Positions 31,588-40,366 of a stretch of 64,000 bases of DNA are shown here, piece by piece. The stretch's first letter is position 1, and each line of letters begins with the position of its first letter. Source of the DNA: an uncultured Acidimicrobiales bacterium (GTDB taxonomy: Bacteria > Actinomycetota > Acidimicrobiia > Acidimicrobiales > Bin134); NCBI GenBank assembly GCA_951813555.1, contig OX638344.1:1-64000 (forward strand), written 5' to 3'. Under the pieces are notes generated by a model. The model did not search any database. It worked only from the letters and a program-made list of their open reading frames with translations, and had not been told where the DNA came from. Position numbers and translations under genes: made by a program.

Positions 31588-32807
31588 TACCCGGCGATCT
31601 TGATCTCTCCAACCCCGATGTGTTCGGGCAGGGATTTCCCCACGAGTACTTCCGGATGCTCCGAGCCGAGGAACCCGTCTCCTGGAACGACTCGAAGTTC
31701 AACAGTGGGCAATACCCGGACCCGCAGCGGGGCTTCTGGTCGATCACCCGGCACGAAGATCTTGTTCATGTGTCTCGCCATCCCGAGATCTTCTCCTCGG
31801 CGCTCGGAGGCGTCCAGATGCAGGACGTCCCCGAAGATTCCCTGGAAAACATTCGGGCGATGCTCCTGTCCATGGACCCTCCGGACCACGTGGAATACCG
31901 CCGGCTCGTCAGCCGCGGGTTCACTCCCAGGATGGTCCGCCAGCTCGAGCCGCGCATCCGCGCTGCGGCGACATCGATCATCGACCACGTGATCGAACGC
32001 CATTCAGCGGAGTTCGTCACCGATATCGCCATGCATCTGCCGATGTTGTTGATCTGCGAGCTCATGGGCGTACCGCTCGACGACCAACAGCAGATCTTCG
32101 ATTGGTCCAACCAGCTCGTCGCGTTCGACGATCCCGACTATCGCGATCCAACGTCGAGTCAAGATGAAGTCACGGCGAGAATCTCGAACTACTCCAATCA
32201 GCTCGCAGCCCAGAAGCGGGCCGCTCCCGACGACACCCTGATCAGCCGGTACGTGAACGGCGAGGTCGCCGGAGAGGCCATCTCTGATCTACAGCTGAAC
32301 AACTTCTTCGTCCTCCTAGCGATCGCGGGCAACGAAACCACGCGCAACGCCACGACTCACGCGGTACGGCTCCTGGCCGCCCATCCCGACCAGCGCGACC
32401 TGCTCGTGAACGACTTGGACGCCCTCCTGCCAAAGGCTGTGGACGAGATCCTGCGGTACGAGCCCCCGGTGATGCACTTCCGCCGCACCGTCACGGTTGA
32501 CACCGAAGTGGGAGGCGTTCTTATGCGGGCCGGAGACAAGGTCGTGATGTGGTACCCGTCGGCCAACCGCGACGAGAGGGTTTTCGCCGCGCCGGACACG
32601 TTTGACATCACAAGGAATTCGACGGCTCACCTCACCTTCGGTATCGGAGAGCACTTCTGTCTCGGCGCCAGCCTGGCGAAGATGCAACTGACCTGCATCA
32701 TCGGGGAGATCCTGCAACGCATGCCAACCATCCGCCCGACCGGCGAGCTGTCGCGTCTGCGAAGCAATCTCGTCGCCGGGGTCAAGGCCATGCCCGTTAT
32801 CTGGTAG
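31584..32807 (+). CDS. Cytochrome P450
   Basis: 407 residues, GTG start coupled to the previous gene. I-helix AGNETTRNATTHAV, K-helix EILR, and haem loop FGIGEHFCLGASLAKMQL with Cys359 are intact. The size and I-helix are those of soluble class I bacterial P450s that need a ferredoxin and reductase, not encoded nearby. It shares the AGNETTRNA motif with the P450 at 2265, suggesting the CYP107/124/125/142-like broad group. Probably acts on the same substrate class as the preceding dioxygenase. Confidence 0.93.
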   Translation: MIPGDLDLSNPDVFGQGFPHEYFRMLRAEEPVSWNDSKFNSGQYPDPQRGFWSITRHEDLVHVSRHPEIFSSALGGVQMQDVPEDSLENIRAMLLSMDPPDHVEYRRLVSRGFTPRMVRQLEPRIRAAATSIIDHVIERHSAEFVTDIAMHLPMLLICELMGVPLDDQQQIFDWSNQLVAFDDPDYRDPTSSQDEVTARISNYSNQLAAQKRAAPDDTLISRYVNGEVAGEAISDLQLNNFFVLLAIAGNETTRNATTHAVRLLAAHPDQRDLLVNDLDALLPKAVDEILRYEPPVMHFRRTVTVDTEVGGVLMRAGDKVVMWYPSANRDERVFAAPDTFDITRNSTAHLTFGIGEHFCLGASLAKMQLTCIIGEILQRMPTIRPTGELSRLRSNLVAGVKAMPVIW

Positions 32808-32877
32808 CCGCCGAAGACCCCGCTGACCGAGCCGCAACGCCGCTCGCCGACCAGACGCGGTATCCCGAAGAATGCAC

Positions 32878-33681
32878 TCAGTAGCGGCTGCGGGACTCGA
32901 TGAACAGGGTGGCGTTGCTGAGGGCGCACAGACCGGACTCGTCGAACAGCCGGGCTCGGGATTGGCCTATCCCGTCGGCGTCGGCCCAGGTTTCGGCGTC
33001 GATGCCGATGCGGTCGCTGGTCGGATAGCGCAACACGTGGATGCTCAGGTCGGTGTTGATGGACACATAGTGGTCGAAGGGCAAAAACGAGCCCAACCCA
33101 CTAGTGAAATCGGACATGGCCATCAGGTTGACCAGCGACGACGTCTTCTCTCCCCTGACAAGCGGCACCAACAGGCGAACCCAGGTCTTGCTGGGGGTGC
33201 CTCCCCGGAAACTGCCGTCCACCCGGTCGAACTCCACCACATGGGGAAAGCCGTCGGGCATCGACTCCCGGGGGTTGAATGCCAGGGGCTTCTCGGCGCT
33301 GCCCGGCGGAGGGGGCAGCGGGGCCTCGGGTTGTCGATCGGGGAAGACTTCGATCTCAGCACCGGTGCGCACCGAAACCGCCACTGCGGAAGCTACCAGC
33401 TGCTCGCCGTCGTAGAGGTTGGCTCGCGTGGTTTGGATCCGCTTGCCGGTGCGGAGCACCTCGGTGGAGACGGCCAGCGGCTTCACCGGCACCCGTCGCA
33501 ACATGTCCAGGGTGAAGCGGGCCACTCGCATGGGTACCGGGGTGGGCACCCGCTCTACGGCCCGGGCCAACACCCCTGCCACCGCGCCGCCGTGCTGAGC
33601 ACCGAGGTCCCATGGTCCCTGCGCGTTGATGGTCGGGACGACGGTGTCGCCGTCCAGGTAGAAAATGGCATCATCACCCAC
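32878..33681 (-). CDS. Acyl-CoA thioesterase-like double-hotdog protein
   Basis: 267 residues. Two hotdog halves: residues 1-115 with GPWDLGAQHGGAVAGVLARAVER (central helix) and RVARFTLDMLRRVPVKPLAVSTEVLRTGKRIQTTRANLYDG, then residues 150-265 with TWVRLLVPLVRGE, LMAMSDFTSGLG, and HVLRYPTSDRIGIDAETWADADGIGQSRARLFDESG. This layout matches TesB-like thioesterase superfamily proteins of actinobacteria. It should cleave an acyl-CoA. GTG start at 33681; TACCTT lies 9 nt upstream. Divergent from the esterase gene. Confidence 0.85.
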   Translation of the reverse strand: MGDDAIFYLDGDTVVPTINAQGPWDLGAQHGGAVAGVLARAVERVPTPVPMRVARFTLDMLRRVPVKPLAVSTEVLRTGKRIQTTRANLYDGEQLVASAVAVSVRTGAEIEVFPDRQPEAPLPPPPGSAEKPLAFNPRESMPDGFPHVVEFDRVDGSFRGGTPSKTWVRLLVPLVRGEKTSSLVNLMAMSDFTSGLGSFLPFDHYVSINTDLSIHVLRYPTSDRIGIDAETWADADGIGQSRARLFDESGLCALSNATLFIESRSRY

Positions 33682-33734
33682 GAAGACTGCAAGGTAGTAC
33701 CGCCCCGCCAGGGGGCACGAGACGAACAGAGGAC

Positions 33735-34688
33735 ATGCCGATGAAGCTCTGGGATGAATCGATCGAGGGTTATCGCGCTGAGGCGAAGGCTCTATTGGAA
33801 CAGCTGCCCTTTACCGGCATACCCGAGGCCGACTTGCCTGAAGACCCAGTAGCCCGAGCGCAGCTCATGCGAGAGAACATGCGGGTCATGGAGCCTGAGC
33901 CGTCGCCGATGGCCGTTGAGGACACCATCCCCGGACCTGCCGGCGATATCCCAGTGCGGATGTTCGTGCCGGACAACCCTAGGGCCATGTTCCTGCACAT
34001 CCACGGCGGCGGATGGATCGTGGGGCACCCCCAAATGTCCGACGTGGATAACGAGCATGTAGCCAAGCGCCACGGTCTGGCCGTCTTGTCGGTGGACTAC
34101 AGGCTTGCCCCCGAGCACCCCTACCCCGCCGGGGCAGACGACTGCGAGGCGGCCGCGGCCTGGATGCTCGAACACGGCCCCGAGCGCTGGGGTACCGACA
34201 AGATGTTCATCGGAGGCGAGTCAGCTGGCGGGCACTTGGCCGCAGCCACCCTGTTGCGCGTGCGGGACCGCCTCGGTGCCATCGACCGGGTGCTGGGGAC
34301 CAACCTGGTATTCGGCATTTACGACCTTCGGGGCACCCCGTCGGTCTACGGCAATGGGGGAAACCCCGACATGCTGAATCCCCAGAATCTGCAGTTCATG
34401 ATCGAGTGTTTCACACCGAGCATGTCCGACGCAGAACGGCGCAACCCCGATGTGTCACCCCTGTTCGCCGACCTCTCTGGCCTGCCTTCATGCCTGGTTT
34501 CTGCGGGCACCTACGACCACTTGCTCGACGACTCGCTGTTCTTCGCCACCCGCTTGGCCGCAGCAGAGTCGCCGGTGGAATTGGCCGTATACCCCGATTC
34601 CCCCCACGGTTTCACTTTGTTCCCCTGCGAGATGGCCAGAGTCCACACCGCCCGCCTCAACGCCTGGATCGCCTCGAAGATGCCCTAG
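33735..34688 (+). CDS. HSL-type alpha/beta hydrolase (esterase)
   Basis: 317 residues of the hormone-sensitive-lipase family. Oxyanion motif HGGGW (about residue 90), nucleophile elbow GGESAGGH, Asp within SAGTYDHLLDDS and catalytic His in SPHGFTLFP. The N-terminal 70 residues form a cap (LEQLPFTGIPEADLPED). Cytoplasmic esterase for short or medium acyl esters. ATG 33735 has AGAGGAC just upstream. Confidence 0.9.
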   Translation: MPMKLWDESIEGYRAEAKALLEQLPFTGIPEADLPEDPVARAQLMRENMRVMEPEPSPMAVEDTIPGPAGDIPVRMFVPDNPRAMFLHIHGGGWIVGHPQMSDVDNEHVAKRHGLAVLSVDYRLAPEHPYPAGADDCEAAAAWMLEHGPERWGTDKMFIGGESAGGHLAAATLLRVRDRLGAIDRVLGTNLVFGIYDLRGTPSVYGNGGNPDMLNPQNLQFMIECFTPSMSDAERRNPDVSPLFADLSGLPSCLVSAGTYDHLLDDSLFFATRLAAAESPVELAVYPDSPHGFTLFPCEMARVHTARLNAWIASKMP

Positions 34689-34700
34689 CGGTGCATTCGG

Positions 34701-34868
34701 TCAGTCGTCGAAATCCTCTGCATCGAGCACCATGTCCCAGCGGTCGTCGCAGTCGGCGCAGCGATAGGCCACTGAGTCGCCGGGCACGGGCGGGTCGTCT
34801 TCTGGCCAATGTGTGATCCGGTGGCACTGCCCCCCACAGTCCACACAGACAATTCGATCAGCGATCAC
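34701..34868 (-). CDS. Small zinc-ribbon protein
   Basis: 55 residues. CVDCGGQC and CADC, about 27 residues apart, give a four-Cys zinc ribbon. The tail is acidic (MVLDAEDFDD). GTG 34868 is the only sensible start, with GGAGG very close upstream. It begins 33 nt after the stop of the SKI2-like helicase gene on the same strand, so is likely co-transcribed. It may act as an RNA- or nucleotide-binding accessory to the helicase; this is inference. Confidence 0.6.
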   Translation of the reverse strand: MIADRIVCVDCGGQCHRITHWPEDDPPVPGDSVAYRCADCDDRWDMVLDAEDFDD

Positions 34869-34900
34869 CGCCTCCAGTGTGCCACCCCGTCATCACCAGC

Positions 34901-37006
34901 TCATTCTTCGCGCAGGCTTTCCCACTCGTCGAGGAGGCTGGAGTCGGTGGAGCGCACCAAGTCGCGGAGCTCGGCGGTGAGGCTGTCGAGGGCATCGTTG
35001 ACGGCAGCGGTGGGGATGGTTTGGACCATGGCCTTATAGCAGTCGGACAGATAGCGCAATAGCGCGCCCTCGGAGCGTTTGATCCCATAGCGGGAGACAT
35101 ACTGGTTGAAGGTGTCGCCGACCTTCATGAGGTCGCGGGCTACAGACTTGGGGCTGGGACGGTCGCGGCCCACCCACGGGTGGTAGCGGGCGAAAGCGGC
35201 GAAAGCGGGATCGATGAACTCGGCCTCGGGGCGGGGCCAGGTGACCTCTGACAGCCGCTCCAGGCGCTCTTCATAGGGCACCCGCTCGGCCTTGAGCTGG
35301 GCCATCAAGTCGTCGCGGGCCTTGTCCCGCTGGGCGAGCAGCACCACCGAGGGGTCTTCCAGAACCGACTCCACCACGCTGAGTGCCTGCCAGTGATAGT
35401 CGGACGCCTCCATATCGAGCGCGTCCAGCGCCTCCACCGCGAACAACCCGAGCGGCTGATTGAGCCGGAACTCGTCTTGCAGGTCAAGGTTCACCCGCAC
35501 CGGGCGGCCCTGACCATCGGGGGCGTCCAGCACTTCCACAATCTCGGCGTCGATCAGCGATCTGAACACTCCCACCGCTCGGCAGATGTGGACCCGCTGG
35601 CGGGAGCGGGGCTCATGGTTGTCGGTCAAGAGGCGCTTCATGGCCGCACAGCCGTCACCGGACCGGTCGAGCACGTTGAGCATCATGGAGTGTGTCACCC
35701 CGAAGCTAGACTCCAGGGTCTCAGGTTGGCCGTGCCACAGACGGTTGAGAGTGTCGCCGTCGTAGTGGGCGTAGTTGTGATCGGGTGGCTTCTTCTTTTT
35801 CAGCTTGCGGCGCTTTACCGGATCGGATGCCGCCTTGGCCTCGGCCCGGCGGTTCTCGATCATGTGCTCGGGGGCCTGCACCCAAACGCTGCCCTCCTCA
35901 TCGAACCCCCGACGTCCGGCTCGCCCAGCGATCTGCTGGAAGTCCCGCACCGAAAGCACCCTTGTGCGGCGCCCGTCGTACTTGTACAGCCGGGTGAACA
36001 GCACGGTGCGAATGGGCACGTTCACCCCCACCCCTAAGGTGTCGGTTCCGCAGATCAGCTTCAGATGACCCTGCTGGGCCAGCTTCTCCACCAGCAGCCG
36101 GTACTTTGGCAGCAGCCCGGCGTGGTGCACCCCCACCCCGGCCAGCACGAAGCGGCGCAGATCCTTGCCGAACGGGGTGTCGAAGCGGAATCCGCCGATC
36201 GCCTTCTTGACCGCGGTCTTGGCTTCGGCGTCCAGCACATTGAGGCTGGTGAGGCTCTGGGCTTGGGCAGTGGCCTCCCGCTGGGTGAAGTGCACGATGT
36301 ACACCGGCACCTTGTCGGTGGCCAGCAGCTCGGCGATGGACCCGTGAAGCGGCGTCTCTCGGTACTCCACATCCAGCGGAACCGGCCGCTGGGCTGAGGC
36401 CACCAGCGCGCTGGGACGGCCATTGCGGTTGCTCAGATCCCGGCGCAGGGCGGTCGTGTCGCCCAGGGTGGCCGACATCAGCAGGAACTGGGGACGGCTG
36501 AGCTCCAGCAACGGCACTTGCCAGGCCCAACCCCGATCCCGATCGCCGTAGTAGTGGAACTCATCCATCACCACGAGGTCGGCGTCGGTGTCGCTCCCCG
36601 ACCGCAGGGCCCGCTGGGCCAGGATCTCGGCCGTGCACGCGATCACCGGCGCGGTCCCGTTCACCGTGGCGTCGCCAGTGACCATCCCCACTCGATCGGC
36701 CCCGAACGCGGCCACCAACTCGAAGAACTTCTCGCTGACCAATGCCTTGATCGGCGCGGTGTACACCGCCCGCCGCCCTTGGGCCAGCGCGGCGAACACC
36801 CCGGCCAGCGCCACCAGCGACTTTCCCGACCCGGTGGGGGTGGCCAGCACCACGTTGTCGCCCGCCAGCAACCGCAGCACCGCCTCTTCTTGATGCGGAT
36901 ACAGCTCCAACCCCGCCGCCTCCGCCCAATCGCAAAACGCCCCGAGCAGCTCGCCGGGATCACCCGAGTTGGGCATGAAGTCTCCGAGGACAGGAGGCGA
37001 AGCCAT
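34901..37006 (-). CDS. SKI2-like DEAD/DEAH helicase with DUF3516
   Basis: 701 residues. Helicase core: Q-like region LYPHQEEAV, Walker A ATPTGSGKS (55-63), VMDEFHYYGD (DExH box), SATLGD, and QIAGRAGRRGFDEEG (motif VI). The C-terminal 350 residues match DUF3516, with HYDGDTLNRLWHGQPETLESSFGVTHSMMLNVL. Actinobacterial members are probably RNA helicases for turnover or ribosome work. ATG 37006 is selected; a longer frame would overlap the divergent LLM gene. TACCCT 9 nt upstream suggests an almost leaderless mRNA. Confidence 0.92.
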   Translation of the reverse strand: MASPPVLGDFMPNSGDPGELLGAFCDWAEAAGLELYPHQEEAVLRLLAGDNVVLATPTGSGKSLVALAGVFAALAQGRRAVYTAPIKALVSEKFFELVAAFGADRVGMVTGDATVNGTAPVIACTAEILAQRALRSGSDTDADLVVMDEFHYYGDRDRGWAWQVPLLELSRPQFLLMSATLGDTTALRRDLSNRNGRPSALVASAQRPVPLDVEYRETPLHGSIAELLATDKVPVYIVHFTQREATAQAQSLTSLNVLDAEAKTAVKKAIGGFRFDTPFGKDLRRFVLAGVGVHHAGLLPKYRLLVEKLAQQGHLKLICGTDTLGVGVNVPIRTVLFTRLYKYDGRRTRVLSVRDFQQIAGRAGRRGFDEEGSVWVQAPEHMIENRRAEAKAASDPVKRRKLKKKKPPDHNYAHYDGDTLNRLWHGQPETLESSFGVTHSMMLNVLDRSGDGCAAMKRLLTDNHEPRSRQRVHICRAVGVFRSLIDAEIVEVLDAPDGQGRPVRVNLDLQDEFRLNQPLGLFAVEALDALDMEASDYHWQALSVVESVLEDPSVVLLAQRDKARDDLMAQLKAERVPYEERLERLSEVTWPRPEAEFIDPAFAAFARYHPWVGRDRPSPKSVARDLMKVGDTFNQYVSRYGIKRSEGALLRYLSDCYKAMVQTIPTAAVNDALDSLTAELRDLVRSTDSSLLDEWESLREE

Positions 37007-37051
37007 GGCGCAACCAGGGTAGGGGCACCGGAGGCATGACAGGCTACGGGG

Positions 37052-37945
37052 ATGAAGTTCGGGCTGTATCTCATCGGCAGCGCGACTGGGGCGTCGGGGC
37101 CGCCGGCGGCACCGATTGCCGATCCGGAATTCTTGGCCGGATTTGCCCGCCATGCCGAGGCGGTGGGGTGCGAGTCGCTGTTCTTCGCCGATCACATCGT
37201 GTTCCCCGCCGCCAAGCAGTCGCCCTACCCGTACGCCGAATCGGGGGCCTACCCGTGGGACAACGAGCACACCCAGCTCCCCGAGCCGCTGGCGCTGATG
37301 GCCTATCTGGCCGGCGTCACCGATTCGCTGCGGTTCGGGACCGCAGTCTTGGTGCTGCCCCAGCGCCACCCGATGCTGTTGGCCAAGCAGCTGGCCACCA
37401 TCGACGTGCTGTCGGGAGGGCGGGCCGAACTCGGGATCGGCGCAGGTTGGCTGGCCGACGAGTTCGACGCTCTGGGCTATTCGTTCACCGACCGAGGCAC
37501 CCGCACCGACGAGTACATCGACGCCATGCGAGAGCTTTGGGCCAACCCGGTGGCCAGCTTTGCCGGACCGACCGTTGCCTTCGAAAGCATCCAGCTCACC
37601 ATCCACCCCCGCCAGCCCGACGGCGTCCCCATTATCGTGGGGGGCCATTCCCCGCCGGCGCTGCGCCGAGCCGGCCAGCGAGGCGATGCATTTCTCCCCG
37701 CGTTCTCAGCCTCGCAGAACCGGGATCGCTGGCCCGAGATGTGGGCTGAGGTGCAGCGTTGGGCCGGCTATGCGGGACGGGCCGAAGCCTGCGAACTCCA
37801 GGGATTCGGCGCCACGCTCGACGACGCCCGATTCCTGGCCGACTTGGGGGCAACTCGCATGATCTACAGCACCCACGATCCCGATTTGGGCTCAGCTCAG
37901 GCCACCCTGGACCGCTTCGCCGCCGAGGTAATCGACCGATTCTGA
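37052..37945 (+). CDS. LLM class (F420-type) oxidoreductase
   Basis: 297 residues. N-terminal FGLYLIGSATG, ESLFFADHIVFP, TAVLVLPQRHPMLLAKQLATIDVLSGGRAELGIGAGWLADEFDALGYSF and VPIIVGGHSPPALRRAGQRGDAFLP are the classic luciferase-like F420 family blocks (TIGR03619-like). TIM-barrel flavin or F420 oxidoreductase with unknown substrate. Divergent from the helicase; followed by a long gap. Confidence 0.9.
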   Translation: MKFGLYLIGSATGASGPPAAPIADPEFLAGFARHAEAVGCESLFFADHIVFPAAKQSPYPYAESGAYPWDNEHTQLPEPLALMAYLAGVTDSLRFGTAVLVLPQRHPMLLAKQLATIDVLSGGRAELGIGAGWLADEFDALGYSFTDRGTRTDEYIDAMRELWANPVASFAGPTVAFESIQLTIHPRQPDGVPIIVGGHSPPALRRAGQRGDAFLPAFSASQNRDRWPEMWAEVQRWAGYAGRAEACELQGFGATLDDARFLADLGATRMIYSTHDPDLGSAQATLDRFAAEVIDRF

Positions 37946-38261
37946 CCCCGGGCCGCGACACATCCTGTGCCAAATCTGCTGATATCGCGTAAATTTCGCG
38001 ATTTTCTAAGAAATTTCTTTTACACAGGCTACGCGTTACCCCCACCCGCCAAGTCCGAACCAAAAGCCCAGTTCAAACGGTTGCTTGGGATCGTCCACGG
38101 GAAGATTTCCACAGGTCCATGTGACGCGAGCCCATATATCGCGTCCCCAAGACCGCCCAGGTGGGAATTATTTGAGAGTTTCACTCGCGAAAATGCCCGC
38201 TCCATTTCCGCCAGTGCCGCGATCCGTGGTCCCGGCGGAGCAACGAGGAAGGAGCAAACTC
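37946..38261 (+). other. AT-richer leader region before the HTH gene
   Basis: 316 bp without a supported gene. Much lower GC than its surroundings from 37980 to 38030. AAATTTC (37991-37997) and GAAATTT (38010-38016) form an inverted repeat that could be an operator or a weak hairpin. GAGGAAGGAG (38245-38254) is a strong ribosome binding site for the gene at 38262. The long untranslated segment could carry regulation by RNA structure or by the HTH protein itself. Confidence 0.45.
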
Positions 38262-38477
38262 ATGAACCACACTATGGAAAACCTTGTCGGCCCGGCCGAT
38301 GCCTGCCGGATGCTTGGCATCGACCATCACGACCTGCTGCAAAGCATCAACGACGGCATCGTGCCTGCCTATCGAATCGGTGAGGCGGTCAGATTCCGCC
38401 CCTCAGAGCTGCGCCATCCCGCTCTGTCCGGCCTGGCCGAGCTCTATCGCTCGCGCCGCGGCCATTTCGCCGCCTAA
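38262..38477 (+). CDS. Excisionase-type helix-turn-helix protein
   Basis: 71 residues: LVGPADACRMLGIDHHDLLQSINDGIVPAYRIGEAVRFRPSELRH is a MerR/excisionase-like winged HTH (Pfam HTH_17 type), followed by a basic tail ELYRSRRGHFAA. Start ATG 38262 is set by AAGGAG 7 nt upstream; the frame is open further up but without a start of that quality. Such small proteins act as BldC-like regulators or as recombination directionality factors. No integrase or att site is nearby, so a stand-alone regulator is more likely. Confidence 0.8.
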   Translation: MNHTMENLVGPADACRMLGIDHHDLLQSINDGIVPAYRIGEAVRFRPSELRHPALSGLAELYRSRRGHFAA

Positions 38478-38548
38478 CCCCACGCCCTCCGCCCCCGGCC
38501 GCGTCAACCCCTGCGCGTTCGGGGGCGGCAGGGCGTCCATCGCCGTTG

Positions 38549-38581
38549 CCCGGCTCTGCCGGGCTCCTCGCCCCGCGGGGC
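38549..38581 (+). terminator. Tandem GC hairpins between HTH gene and convergent amidohydrolase
   Basis: CCCGGC-TCT-GCCGGG (38549-38563) gives a 6-bp stem, and GCCCCGCGGGGC (38570-38581) is a second palindrome. They lie between the two convergent genes. Confidence 0.5.
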
Positions 38582-38593
38582 GTCAAGTCGGCC

Positions 38594-40306
38594 TCAGGGC
38601 AGAACGGTCTCGGTGTCGCGGCCAGACCGCAAGACGGTACCGGGAGCCGCGCCGGTCACCTGGCCGTCAATCACGATTTCGGTACCGCCCACCAGCACAC
38701 GATGGACACCCTGGGCGCCGGCAAACAGGCGCATGCAGTCGCCGGGCAGATCGGTGCGGGCCTCGATGGGTCCGGAGGCCACAGTGGCCGGATCAAAAAC
38801 CACCAGATCGGCGTGCCAGCCCTCGGCCACCCGGCCCCGGTGCGTCAAGCCGAACAGGCGGGCGGGCACGTCGGTGAGCAGCCGCACCGCCTCGGCCAGC
38901 GGCAGCAGTCCCCGTTCGCGCACGATGTCGCCGAGAATGATGGTGAAATAGCGGGTGCCGCACATGCGGTCGAGATGGGCGCCGGCGTCGGAGCCCCCCA
39001 CGATCACACGGGGATCCCGCCAATGGTCGGCCCGGTAGGCCCAGCTCTCGGCCGAATCGTCGGCGTTGATGGGCCAAAGGTCGGTGCGCAGGTCGTCGGC
39101 CAGCACGATGTCGCACAAGGTGTCGAAGGGGTCTTGACCCCGCTCAGCGGCGATGTCGCCCACTCGCCTCCCGGTGAGCCCGTCGTTCTCCAGGGCGTGG
39201 GTGGTACCGATCTCCATGTTCTGCCACTGGGCCATGTGGTAGAAGCCGCCGCTGCCTGTCTGGGCCTGCTCGTGCAGCCGCCGCCGCGTCTCCGGGTCGG
39301 CCAGCGCGGCCATCTTCTCTTCGTGGGGAAGGTTCATGGTGTCCTTCCAACCGGGCATGTTGTACAGGGGGCAATAGGTGTCGAAGCACAGCTTGAGCCC
39401 GCCAATGGTGGGCATCGACAATGCCACGATGCGCCCGCCTGCCGCGGCGGCGGCGTCAGCGGCTCCGAGCTGGTGATCGGTCCGTTCTGTGGTGTCGGCG
39501 CTGACCGTCAGCACGTTCCAGTTAAGCGGCCGCTGTGCCCGGGCCGACATCTGGCTCATCAGCTCGATCTCCTCGTCGCTGAACGTGCTCAGGCAGCCCG
39601 AGGTGATGAACTCCAGCCAGGTGCCAGGGTGGTCGGCCACCGCCCCGGCCAGGGCCAGAACTTCCTCGGTGGAGGAGAATCGGCTGGGCACCGGCTGGTT
39701 GTCACCATCCCAATGGGTGTAGGCCAGGGAGGTGGAGAACCCCATGCCGCCGGCGGCCAGTCCTTCGTGGAGCGTCTGCACCATCTGGTCGAGCTGGCCG
39801 GGGTCGGCCGGCTGGTCGGCGTCGGGCCCCATCACATAGCGGCGCAGGGCCGAATGGCCCACCAGGAATCCGGCGTTCACCGCGGTGCGGCCGTCGAGGC
39901 GGTCCAGGAACTCTCCGAACGTCTCCCAATCCCAGGGCAGCCCCTGCTCCAGCGCTGGCAGGGGCATCCCCTCCACCATGGCCATCATCTCTTGCAGGTA
40001 TCGGGCGTCGTCGGGATTCACCGGGGCCAGCGAGAACCCGCAGTTGCCCCCCAGCACAGTGGTCACCCCGTGCATCGGCGACGGCGTGGCCGCCGGATCC
40101 CAGAACAACTGGGCGTCGTAGTGGGTATGGGGATCGATGAACCCCGGAGCCACCACCAGCCCGTCGGCATCCACCGTCCGAGCCGCCGCCCCATCCACCT
40201 GCCCGAACTCCGCAATCCGCCCTCGGGAAATAGCCACATCAGCCACCACCGGTGCCGACCCGGTCCCATCCACCACAGTGCCGCCCCGAATCACCAGATC
40301 GAACAT
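38594..40306 (-). CDS. D-aminoacylase-like amidohydrolase (copy 1)
   Basis: 570 residues from ATG 40306; TACTGT is 7 nt upstream. Amidohydrolase superfamily with the D-aminoacylase hallmarks: PGFIDPHTHYD (His60, His62), the metal-bridging Cys89 in LGGNCGFSLAP, LVGHSALRR and GGSDAGAHLDRMCG near the C-terminal half, and the closing beta-sandwich (VAEGWHADLVVFDP). Hydrolyses an N-acyl or related amide with one or two Zn. It is a tandem paralogue of the next gene. Similar proteins are abundant in uncultivated lipid- and amide-degrading actinobacteria and their true substrates are mostly unknown. Confidence 0.9.
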   Translation of the reverse strand: MFDLVIRGGTVVDGTGSAPVVADVAISRGRIAEFGQVDGAAARTVDADGLVVAPGFIDPHTHYDAQLFWDPAATPSPMHGVTTVLGGNCGFSLAPVNPDDARYLQEMMAMVEGMPLPALEQGLPWDWETFGEFLDRLDGRTAVNAGFLVGHSALRRYVMGPDADQPADPGQLDQMVQTLHEGLAAGGMGFSTSLAYTHWDGDNQPVPSRFSSTEEVLALAGAVADHPGTWLEFITSGCLSTFSDEEIELMSQMSARAQRPLNWNVLTVSADTTERTDHQLGAADAAAAAGGRIVALSMPTIGGLKLCFDTYCPLYNMPGWKDTMNLPHEEKMAALADPETRRRLHEQAQTGSGGFYHMAQWQNMEIGTTHALENDGLTGRRVGDIAAERGQDPFDTLCDIVLADDLRTDLWPINADDSAESWAYRADHWRDPRVIVGGSDAGAHLDRMCGTRYFTIILGDIVRERGLLPLAEAVRLLTDVPARLFGLTHRGRVAEGWHADLVVFDPATVASGPIEARTDLPGDCMRLFAGAQGVHRVLVGGTEIVIDGQVTGAAPGTVLRSGRDTETVLP

Positions 40307-40313
40307 TCCCCTC

Positions 40314-40319
40314 ACAGTA
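40314..40319 (-). promoter_or_regulatory. -10 element, leaderless type
   Basis: TACTGT on the minus strand, 7 nt before the ATG at 40306. Confidence 0.4.
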
Positions 40320-40366
40320 GACGCGCCCTACCAACCCCAAACTGTTGGGGTCAGAAGCAATTGTCC

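Noticed and set aside
37007..37648. N-terminal extension of the helicase
   Set aside because: Overlaps the LLM gene on the opposite strand; the added residues resemble no helicase domain.
38262..38477. Excisionase of a mobile element
   Set aside because: No integrase, att-like duplications or phage genes are nearby, so a stand-alone regulator is more likely.
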